From Camelus bactrianus (Eukaryota > Chordata > Mammalia > Artiodactyla > Camelidae), in the NCBI RefSeq assembly GCF_048773025.1, contig NC_133547.1, forward strand, positions 8,752,001 to 8,816,000: a stretch of DNA of 64,000 bases, given 5' to 3'. Position 1 is the stretch's first letter, and each line of letters opens with the position of its first letter. A program made the translations under genes and the position numbers. Below the pieces are notes generated by a model. The model did not search any database. It was not told where the DNA came from and was given only the letters and a program-made list of their open reading frames with translations. This document shows positions 49,827 through 60,500 of the stretch, piece by piece.

Positions 49827-52800
49827 GTGAGGCCGGGCTGGTCTTAGGTGGTGGGAGTGGGGTTGAGGGTGTAAATTTGGCCACTTACCGGTGGAAGGGG
49901 ATGGACCGAGCGGGGGCGGAAGCAGTCATTTTGGGGGTAAAGTGGCGTACTTTTCTACTGATGAGTTTGAGAATGGGCCTGGGGCCTTTGACGGATCCTG
50001 ACTAAGGGAGAGGGGACAGCTTTATGAGATAACGGGCTGAGCTTTCCCAAATAATCAATCTTACTGAAATGAATTTTATGGGGAGGCGATTTTACAAATA
50101 AAGAACCTGGGAGAGGAGAGTACGGACTCTTAGGAATAACGATTTGAGTTAAGCGTCTTATTCGGATAATTTGAGCTGGAGACGGTTGGCTTTTCGACCT
50201 AATTCGCGGTTTTTACGGTTAACGAGTTACCGGTATGATTTTACTTACGTATTCATTTAACAATCGTTTATTAACTAATCATGTATCAGGCTGCTTTAGA
50301 CACATAACAGTGAACTACCCCCACCCCTCCCCCAAGGAAAAAAATCCCCTTCTGCATATTATGGGATGGGAAGAGGCAGGCAATAAATGTAATGGTAATA
50401 AGTAGGTAAAATATATCGTGTGTTAGGTGATGAGTGGCCGTAGAGTGGCAGTAGAGCAGAGGGGAAAGAATGGGGAGGACAGGACACATTAAGGAGGCCG
50501 TACTTGAGCAAAGACCTGAAGAAAGTGAGATACCTGAGGAGGTCTTCAGGCAGAGGGGAAAGCAAATGCAGAGGCACAAAAAGAAATTTTGCCTAATATT
50601 TTCAAGGACCACTCAGGAGGCCACTGTGGCCAAAACAGTGAGAGAAGGCTGCAGATGTAGGTCATTGTAAAAACTTTCGATTTTACTTTTTACACTGAGA
50701 TAGGAACCATGAGAGGGTTTTGAAGAGTGAGATGATATGATTGAGGTCTCAGTCTCACCCCTGAGACTCCTCTGTGGAGAACAAACTTATGGAGCCTGGG
50801 TGGAGGCAGGGAGGCCAGTAAGACTCTAGAAGGGAGAGGATGGAGGTTCAGGCCATGGTAAGAAGTGGTCAGATTCTGATACATTTTAGAGGCAGAGGAC
50901 TGAACAGGAGGCCATGACCACCCTCCAGCTCCACTTCCAGGCCCTCTCACCTATGGGTTCCATACTTGCCCACTTAGGAGCCTCCTCAATAAGCCCAAGA
51001 GTGAGATGACCCCAGAGGAGCTGCAGAAGCGGGAGGAAGAGGAGTTTAACACGGGTCCACTCTCTGTGCTCACACAGTCGGTCAAGAACAACACTCAAGT
51101 GCTCATCAACTGCCGCAACAACAAGAAGCTCCTGGGCCGGGTGAAGGCCTTCGACAGGTGAGTGCCAGGGTCCCAGGAGATGTTCCGTCTGGGCCTGGAG
51201 AAGCAGTCCCAGCTCCATGTGAGGAGCTTGAATACATGGTTTCTCAGAAGCCTGGAGCACGATCATTTTGAGACCCTGAGATGTGACTGTTTCTCGTTGT
51301 CCCTCCAGCTGTGGAGTACGGTGGTTATGGCCATGTGCTTGGGGAGCCAGTCATGTGTTCTTAGCAGCTCTACCCCTTAGTAGTCACGTGACCTTCGGCA
51401 GGTGACTGTCTCGTCTGTACAGTGGCAGTAATCGTTGTAGTTATAAAGATTCAATCATTTAATATATGAGAAACATAGTAAGTCATTAGAAGTATCTGGC
51501 ACACAGTGCTCGTAATCAGTTTTCACAGTTAATGCACGATGAGAGCATCCACCCATGTCAGTTTTACCCTCCAGAGATACAGCAGTGACCGAAACAAACA
51601 TGGTTCCTATACTCGGGGAGCTTATGCTTGTAGTTTTAGGTGGGGAAGCCAATAGCAAACACACATAATGTGTTGCTAAATAATGTGTTGTAAAGACAAA
51701 TGATTATAAATTCTATGCAGAGAAGTAAAGCCAGGTAAGACTTTGGAATACGGGGAAGCGAGTCCTGTCTTAGCTGGGTAATACAAGAGGCCTCCTAGGA
51801 GGAGATAATGGTGGACAGACCTGAATAAAATGAAGGAGCAAGCTAGGGTCTGAATGTTTCAGCCAGAGGGAGCAGCCAGTAATTTTTCCTGTCTGGGCTT
51901 CAGTTTCCTTATCTGCAAAATGTGCATCATAGTAATATTCCTTAGGACAATTGTGAGGGATAAATGACACTCTGTTGGAAGAGCACTTGGCTCAGTACCT
52001 AACATGTGATAAATGCTCAGTACACATATGACTCGCAGCCTTTAGTTAGCATTTGGGCCGTGCTTTCCTCACAGTGGTATGGTGAGGCTTCTGGAATGCT
52101 TTTACCACTAGCTGTTGATGTGACCATGAACAAGTCTTTCGCTCTGAGCCTTACTTTCCTCTTGAGTAAAATGAGTGAGGACAAGAGAAGGGGCCGAGCA
52201 CCAGGAGGCAGGGAGCCCTGGATATGAACACAGGCTCTGCCACTTCCAAAATGTGTGACCTCGGGTGAGTCACTTCATCCCACTGGGATCAGTTTCCTGC
52301 TCTAGAAGTTGGAGAGAACAGTAGTGTTTACATTTTTTTTTTAAGTTGACTCTCCTTTTCCGCTAGCTTCCTCCTCTGCCCCTATGTTAGCCTTTCACTC
52401 TGCCACCCCACCCAGCATATTGCCGTAGTACGTTTCCTGCAATGTTTCAGTCACATGCATACATTCAGGGGCTCCTTGGTGGTGGGAGTTAGCAGCTTTT
52501 TTGAGGCATAATTGATTTGTCATAGTATCATAAAATTGTTCTTGAGATAGTCTTCTCTGTACTCTGTTGCATCCTGTTTTTCACACAAATCAGTGGTCTG
52601 AGGACATCAACACAGGTCAGCTAAGACATTCTTAATTAACCACTTTATTTACTTAATTATGTTACTTTCTTGAGTGAACAATGGATGCAAAATTCGAAAA
52701 ATACAAGAGGCACCCAGTGAAGGACAAGTCGTCTCCCCAACCCCTTTGCCCCACTTGCCCTCCTGAGGGACCCCATCGTGGCTAACTTCTCAGGTTTACT

Positions 52801-54156
52801 TGAACAGATCATCATACATGTAGATATAGGAGGGTGCTTTTTATTTATTTTTAAATCACTACTAATGGCACACCACACAGTTTTAGACCTTGGCTTCTTC
52901 ACTTAACATTATACCTTGGAAATGTTCCCATATTGGCACGTTACTTCTTTTTTTTTTTTTTTAACTTATTTTCTCTGAATTGGTAATATATTCCAAAAAC
53001 AGTAATAATAGTCCAATGAAAAATTTCCATGTAGTTTGTCCCCAGTCTACCTAGGTCACCCCACTGCCACCAATCACTAGCTGTCTTTCAAGGATTGTGT
53101 ATTGCATAAGCAAGTGGTGGGATAGATGCTTTTCCTGCCCCTTTTTTCCTACAGAGGATGACTTTCCATGCTTACTACCTTGCCTTTTTCACTCAGCAGT
53201 ATCTGCTGGAAGTTACTTCTGAGCAAGGAACAGGCTTCTTCAGTTTTTTTCTTTTTCTTATGCTTGGTGATATTTCCCTATATCCTCCTGTCCCTTTACT
53301 TGCTTTAATCTTTTCTTCGTAGCACTCACCACCACCTGACAGTGTATTACAGGTATCTTTGTTTACTTTCTTCGTGTTCTTCTCCTCACTAGAATGCACA
53401 CCTCATGAGGGTGGGGATAGAATCTGTTTAATCCATTACTGTATTCATTGCATGCATTTGTTGAGTAAGCTGATCCATGCTGTTGTCACACGTGCCCACC
53501 CGGCACCCTGAGGACAAGGACAAAGCAGGACTGGAGGGGAAGCATCACGTACCGCCTAAGGCCCCAGGGACCTCTGGTTCTCCAAAGAGAAGCTGTTCCT
53601 TTACTGATGCCTCCAAAAGTACTTGGAGTTAAAAAGCACAAACAGAATCATTTTTTTGCCTATATTTGCCTTGGGCCAGGCACTAAATACTTGACGAGAT
53701 TGCCATATTGATTCATTTAATTTTCACAGCAGCCCTAGGAGGTAGGCACCATGCTTGTCTCCATTTTAGAGAGGAGACAATAGAGGCACAGAGGGGTGAA
53801 GTCCTTTGCCAAAGCCTCACTCTGAGGACTTGCAGAGGTGGCATTGGAGCCTGGCTGTCCTGGTCCCGGGGCCTGCCTCTTTCCCCAGGCCGTGCTGCGG
53901 GAGGAGAAGGCAGTACCCTGCAGAGGGGGGCCGATCAGAAGGCACCCCCCTTACTCCTGATGCCTCTCCTTGCCCCACCAGGCACTGCAACATGGTGCTG
54001 GAGAATGTGAAGGAGATGTGGACCGAGGTCCCCAAGAGTGGCAAGGGCAAGAAGAAGTCCAAGCCAGTCAACAAGGACCGCTACATCTCCAAGATGTTCC
54101 TGCGCGGGGACTCGGTCATTGTGGTCCTGCGGAACCCACTCATCGCTGGCAAGTAG
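49825..54156 (+). CDS. SNRPD2: Small nuclear ribonucleoprotein Sm D2 (118 aa, start codon split by intron 1)
   Basis: Coding pieces are 49825-49826 (the A and T of the start codon), 50978-51157 and 53982-54156, 357 nt in all. The donor is ccAT|gtgagg and the acceptor cccacttag|GAGCC, so ATG is assembled by splicing and the protein reads [20 protein letters not shown]. It is 118 residues, the usual length, with the Sm fold in two parts: [20 protein letters not shown] (Sm1) and [18 protein letters not shown] (Sm2). It is a core Sm ring protein of U1, U2, U4 and U5 snRNPs, loaded with SmD1 in the cytoplasm by the SMN complex (family knowledge). If exon 1 were skipped or replaced, the next in-frame ATG is Met11. 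Confidence 0.97.
51158..53981 (+). other. SNRPD2: SNRPD2 intron 2
   Basis: The 2.8-kb intron contains MIR and L2-like pieces (for example a MIR at 52215-52330), a fragment resembling an L1 3' UTR at about 52490-52560 and other old repeats to about 53480. No exon or snoRNA-like box C/D or H/ACA arrangement was recognised. Confidence 0.6.
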
Positions 54157-54223
54157 GGGCCGCCTCCTTGCTGGCAGAACTTGTCCTCTCATTTTGCAAA
54201 CGCCTGCCCTTTGTGATGGGAAT

Positions 54224-54229
54224 AATAAA
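54224..54229 (+). terminator. SNRPD2: SNRPD2 polyadenylation signal AATAAA
   Basis: AATAAA lies 67 bases past the stop codon and is followed by a T- and GT-rich element (ctctgtttttttctattggt). The 3' UTR is very short, as is usual for this gene. Confidence 0.92.
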
Positions 54230-54619
54230 GTCCTCTGTTTTTTTCTATTGGTATCTGTCTGTTCCCACGGCCTAGAGAGATGGCAGGCCTGGGAGGGGGG
54301 CCGCTGTGAGTGGGGTCCGCCCCTGGGATCCTCCGTGACTTCCCCTGTCTGTGAAGTGAATAGGTTGGGCAGAGAGAGCTTTTGCTCCCTCTTGTTTTAA
54401 TTTTTCCCAGCGTCTCATCATTTTCTCTCTTCCTCCTCCCCACCTTTCTCTCTCAGTAAGTCAGTCTTCTTTTTCCCCATTTGTTCAGTCAAGAAGCAAT
54501 CCCCCAAGTGCCTCCTCTGTGCCCAGCCCTGTGTTGCAGTGCTGGGGACACAGCAGTGCCTAGGAGAGCCCCCGACCTGCCCTCACTGATGAGAGGAGGA
54601 GCTCCATGGTTAAAGCAGT

Positions 54620-54850
54620 TAGTACCCCAATACTGATAGCATTTGTGGTACACCTGCAGGCGCTAGGCTCCGTGCCGTTGAGACTTACTGACAGCTCTGA
54701 GCAGGCACTGTTATTTATTCCCTCCAACTCCAGAGGAGGGAACTGAGGCATAGAGAGGTGATCACACCTCCCAAGGGTATCCAGCCAGAAAGTGGTGATG
54801 CTGTGATTCAAACCCATGCTGCTCCTGAGCCTGTGGCTTAACGGCGAACT
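54620..54850 (-). repeat. MIR fragment
   Basis: The words ggaactgaggcatagagagg, tatccagccagaaagtgg and gtgattcaaacccatgctgc follow a reversed MIR. Confidence 0.7.
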
Positions 54851-57229
54851 CTGCTGCCCTCAAATCACAACTTAATTGCCCTTGAAAGAAATTCTCTGAT
54901 AAGGTAGGGAGATAGAGGTGTGAAGGGGGGCCTTACTTATTTTACAGGAGATTTAGAAAGATCCCTGTCTTGCTCTGATGCACAAACATCATGCTCTCCC
55001 CAACTCGCGTCTCTCTCTAACCTGTCTGCCTGCACCTGTGTCTGTTGTCCAGGTAGGGCCAAATGCCAGGCTGATGCAGTTCGCAGGCCTGAGGTCAGGA
55101 TCAAATGAAATAGCAGACACACTGAGCAGTGGAAGGCACATCCTGAGTTACCCCATGAGCCCACTGGCAACAGAGCTGAGGACCCTGCAGCAGGAGAAGG
55201 CCTGACACAGGCAGGGCGGATGGCTGTGAAGTTATAAAGGTGCACATTTACTGAGCGGTTCACATGTGACTAGAACAACCATCTGGGAGGTAGATACTAG
55301 AGCCATCCCATTTTACAGATGAGACAACTGAGAGGGTAACTGACTTGCCCAGGATCACTCAGGAAATGATGAAACTGAGTTCAAACCAAGGAAGCCAGGC
55401 CCTCGTGAGTAATCTTGACTGTTGGGGAGCAGATGGAGCCACACTGTCCTCAGCTGTAAAGTGGGAGGAAGGACACTGCCTCAGGAGATTTCTCTGGGGA
55501 TTTGGTTCTTGTGTAGGAGCTGGGACACCACAAGCCCTGGAGTCACAGTCCTGGGTTTAAACCCCTGCCCTATGTCCCTCCTGTCCTCCCCAGGAAATAG
55601 GTGTTCATTTTCCTGTCTTGCAGGCTGGCAGCAAAGATTCTAGCCAAGGGCATCCTGCTTAGTATCAATCTGAATTTCCTCATCTCTTTACCACCTCACT
55701 GCCCAAATGGTTTTTAATCCCCTCTTCCTTCACTGAGCAAAAGTGAAAGCAGAGGTTGTAGGACAAGCACTAGGCAGTCTGGCGAAGTGTGCTCCAGGCA
55801 CCAGGCTGTCCCCTAAGAGTAACTCAGAATTGCGGACAACCCTAGATGCACGTATCATCATTTCCCCCATTTCCCAGAAGTGAAACTGAGGCACAGAGAT
55901 TGCGGATTTTCTCCAAGTCACACAGCTAGTCAGTAGCCAAACTAAGATTTGAACCAGGCTGTTTGCTGCAGCTTTATCATTCCCATACTACCTTTCTAGA
56001 GAAGCAGCCCTCAGAAAATGTCACACACACAATTTTAATTGTATGCATTGTAAATAGTTTAAATATCAGAAGATCACATGAACATTCCCAGTGGGGGTTA
56101 GGCATGGAGGATGGTGGCCGAATGATGTCCGTGTTCTCTTGGCAACACATGACTAAAGTTGAGCGGCACTGCTTTCCAGAGGGTACAAGGCCACACAGCA
56201 CCCCGCCACACAGTAGGCCTGTCATTTTATGGCCTAGTCAAGAAGATTCTCCTGTCCCTCCTCCCCCACAAAAAAAACCACAACTGTTTCTCATGCTTTA
56301 TTTACAAGGGCCCAGCCCTGGGGCCCTCACCTTCCCAGAACCCACAAGAAGGGCCCAGCAGGGCCACATGCTTCAAGGGACTCTGAGTTCAGCAGCTGTG
56401 GTCACTGTCCAGGGAGTTGGGGAAAAGAATTGACAACACCCAGATACTAAGTGAATCTAAGTGTATATCTGTGGGAAGGATTTAGAAGTGAGGGTCTTGT
56501 ATGTATACAAGTGGTCCAAGCACAATGAGACTGCTGGCTTCACCCCCAATTCTAGCTCCGAGGGACCACCCAGAAGGGTGGGGACATGTGTCCACACTCC
56601 AGCTAGCAGTGGTCCTGGTCTCTCTGGATGTAGGTCTCAGCTCTGAAGCCTGCCCTGAATTGCCCATGTTTATATCTGCACACAGAATCCTCCTCTGGAG
56701 CCCAGTGCCGCTCACACTTCTTTCTTTAACCCTTCCTGTGAGCTCCAGACCCTTATTCCCAGCTTCACACATCCAAAGAGCACTCTTGGGTCTCCCCACC
56801 CTGAACCCAATCTCCCTATCTCTCCTCTCTCCATCCCAAACTGAGACGTCTTTCCTAATTTCTCTTCTTGCTACATTTTCCTCAGGTGATCCATGGACAA
56901 ATCCTCTCAGTTCTACCTTTAAAATAGCCCCAGAATCCAACCGTTTCACACCCCAACATGGCCACCACCCTGGTCCAGCCAACACCACCTCCCACCTGCA
57001 GTGTCCTCCTCACTGGGCTCCCAGCTGCCACCCGTGCTCCCAATAATCGGCTCCCACACAGGGCAGAGAGGGATCTGTTTAAAACATTAGCCCACTCCAT
57101 TAGGAGGCGCTCCGAAGACTCTTGAGTGCAGTCTGACTCATCCCATTCCAGCCACACAGGCCACCTCTCTGTTCCTCTGACATGGCCAAGCTCCTTGCTG
57201 CCCCTGGGCCTTTGTAGATGCTCTTCTGC

Positions 57230-57530
57230 CTAGAATCTTATCCATAAATTCCTCCCAATGCTGTCTCCTTCATCTCAGGCATGGCTTAAATGTCACCTCC
57301 CCAGAGATGCTCCAGACCACACTAGCCCCCTTCTAACTTTTCTTCATAAGCCATCCCACAGCATATGTACAACTTCTGTCTTCATGATCTGTTTTCCTCA
57401 GTTGTGATCTCTAGGAGAACAGGGATCTTGTTTTCTGTTCCCCCCCCCAGCCCCCACATTTCCTCAGCGCCCTCCACACCGGGCCTGGTACACAGCAGGC
57501 GGTCAATAAATACATGCTAACTGAATGGAC
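57230..57530 (+). repeat. L2 fragment
   Basis: The words gcttaaatgtcacctcccca, ctctaggagaacagggatct and ggtcaataaatacatgct follow the LINE2 3' end in order. It ends just before the GIPR stop codon. Confidence 0.75.
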
Positions 57531-57546
57531 ACAAGAATCCCGCTGC

Positions 57547-60500
57547 CTAGCAGTAACTTTCCAAGACACGGCTGGCCTCAACCCCAGGACCCGGGAGGGC
57601 CCTGGAGCACAGAGCGCGGCCAGCGACGACCTGGCCGGGGCCAGAGCCCGAGGACAGGGTCGGGAAGGCGCGCTCGCGGGGCTGGCGTGGCTCCTCGCCG
57701 CCGAGGCTGTGGCGCAGGCGGCAGCGGTGCCAGCCTCGGCGGATCTCCGACTGCACCTGCAAGGGGACGGTGCTTAGAGGCGGCGACGAGCGCGCGGTTC
57801 CCCGCGCGGCCGCCAGAGGGCGAGGGCGAAGGGCCGTGGCTCTCCTACCTCCTTGTTGATGAAGCAGTAGAGGATGCTGACCAGGAAGCCCTGCCACAGG
57901 AGAGGAGGGGTTAAATTGGGGGTGGGGACAGGGTTATAAGCACCCCGTAATGAGCTCAGACCCTTTCCAGGCCCCAAACCACTTTGCCTGCTGCAACCCT
58001 GGTCCTAGACTATTGGAGCCACCTCCCTGGCTCCCTGCTGTCCCATTGCCCTTGCCAGTTTGCTGAGCAATCAGGGCTGGAGGTTAAGAATCCGTGATCC
58101 CGGAGGTAGACTGCTTGGATGTGATAACCACTTCCCCACTTGGGCAAGCTGCTTAACCCCTCTGTGCCTCAGTTTCTTCATCTGGAAAATGGAATAGTAA
58201 GAGTGGTGGTCATGAGAATTGAGATTTTTTAATATGCAAGAGGCTGTAGTGCCTGGTGCATGGTGTTAAACCTTTTTCTCAATCCTATCATAACTTACTA
58301 CATAACATTATATATTATCAACAAATTAACTTTGATAAAGAATTAGTTTTATATTTATGTAAATGTATACATATTTACATATAAATTTAAATAAATATAA
58401 AATATTCACAATGAATAGACACATTAATACAAGACAATTATTTTAAGAGTAATTATTAAGATATCTTATTATTACTTAACATACCTGTTAAAATCTAACT
58501 CTGATCATATCCCTTTGCTTCTTCACTCAGAGGAAAAGCCAAAATCCTCGCTTGGCCTAGGGTTCTGCCCTGGTACCTCACCTCTGTCCTATCCCCACCT
58601 TGCTCCCACTGGCTCCCCCTGCTTCAGGCATGTTGGCCTCCCTCCATCATGACATCTCTCCCACCTCAGGGATCTTGTATTTGGTGTTTCTCTTCCTGGA
58701 ACATTTTCCCCAAGTATTTTCTGGCCTGTTCCCTCACCTTCTTTGGGTCTCTGTTCCAATGTCTTCTTGGCAAGGCCTTCCCTATTGCCCCATCTATAAT
58801 CCCACTCTTCTTTGTCTGCTCATCACCTCTATTTTCTTACTTTTTTTTTCTCCTCTAGGCACATCTCACTACCTTACATTCTGTATATTTTACTTATCTA
58901 GCATCTTTAGCATCTGTCTCTTCCATTAGAGGGTAGGACCATTTGGTCCTTGGTGGTATCTCCACAGTAAGCCTGGAGTCATGTTTGGTACATAGTAAGT
59001 GTTCAATAAATTTTTGCTGAAAGTAATGAATGAACAGCCTTGTGAGGGGAAATTAGTATTGTCCCCACTTTAGAGATGGGAAAACTGAGGCCCAACAAGA
59101 TTAAAGTAGGGTGGGGGCTAGGGTAGGGCAAGCAAGTGCGGGATTGGCCTTAAATGAGAGTGAGCACCTCCTTACATTTTGCACTATGGGCACTTCGCAT
59201 GCCTCACCCTTGCTCTGGCCCTGCGGTGAAGGCCACAGAGCTGGGAAGTGACAGAACCCAAATTTGGCCCCAGCCCTGTCTGGCCTCAAAGCCCTCCATC
59301 TCCGCCAGGAGGCAGTACTGCCAGGGCTGCCTGGTCTCCTGTCTTCTCCCTGCTGCTTCCCCAGCCCAGGGCAGAGCTAGCATAGTATTCTGGGTAGAAT
59401 GAATGAACAAAATCCCATCTTCACACCCGTCAGGTGACTGCGCCATGGGATGATTGTAGCCCTCATGCCGCTCTGAGTAGGAGTTACCTCAAGTCAAAGG
59501 GTGTAGCCCCTGCCCCCCCACTTAGGCACCTGGAAAGAGCTGAGGAAGATCTCAAAGCCGAGCTTGGCCAAGCGCAGGGTACCCCGGGCCTGTTCCTCAG
59601 TCACGGGAGCAAACACCACTTCGTGGACACCCAGCAGGGGCACCAGCGTCAGCGTGGAGCGAGCCAGCCTGGGGGTAGAGGGTGGCAGTGTTCCCACGGC
59701 CCCGGGTCCCCCATCTTGCACCCAGCCACCTTCCCCTCCGTCCCCAATGCCCTCCTTCACCTCAGCCGGTAGTCTGGGCACCGCATCTGCCGCGTCCTCA
59801 CCTTGGACACGAGGATACCAAGGATACGGATAAAGATGATAAAATTAATCTGCAGGGAGAGAGTGAGACAGACCCAGGCCCGAAACCGTCTCGGGAACAA
59901 AGCGTAGCGCCTGGCTTCCCAAGATGGGAAATCCCTGAGACCACCTGGAGGAGGTGGGGCCGGCCGTACCAAGATGGTTAGGAGGATAGGGGTTCGTATG
60001 ATCCACCAAATGGCCTTGATATCGTTCCTCTCCCAGCACCTGGAGGAGGGGGAGTAAAGCTAAGAGAAAACCCTAGGCTCAGAGGATCCAGCGCTTAACT
60101 CCCAGACTCCGCCCACCTTCCTTAACGCCACACCTATATTTCTTTAAAGCCCCACCTGCTACTATTTAGGCTTAGTCCTCATCCCTCCCCTTCCCGTAGT
60201 CCTCGAACACCGCTTTCCGAACGACCGATTCCTTTGGACCCCACCCACGTTCCCTCAGGGCTGCTAGGTGCAATTAGAACCTCCCAGCGTTTCCATCACA
60301 CCCCGCCCACGTCCCTCAAAGAGCCACGCCCACCGCCCAAGCTCCGCCCCAACCCCGCCCCAGACCCTGCGACTCACTGTGTGTTCTCGTACAGGTACCT
60401 GACGATCACCCAAGGAATGACGAAAAGCGCGGGGGCCCCTGTGCAGACCCCAACCCCCGCCCCCCACCCCGCCGCAGCTGTCAGAGCTCGCACGGGCTCC

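Larger units (their letters stand above)
54230..57546. other. SNRPD2-GIPR gap and GIPR 3' UTR
   Basis: No gene is seen. Reversed MIR pieces lie at about 54620-54850, 55235-55400 and 55830-55960, and an L2 at 57230-57530. The GIPR 3' UTR enters from the right; a minus-strand AATAAA at 56297-56302 is a distant candidate for its end. Confidence 0.5.
57891..59529 (-). other. GIPR: GIPR intron before the penultimate coding exon
   Basis: This 1.6-kb intron holds a MIR (58090-58265), an AT-rich island (58275-58485) and a long L2 (58490-59035) whose 3' end is marked by ggtacatagtaagtgttcaa. No exon is seen. Confidence 0.7.
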
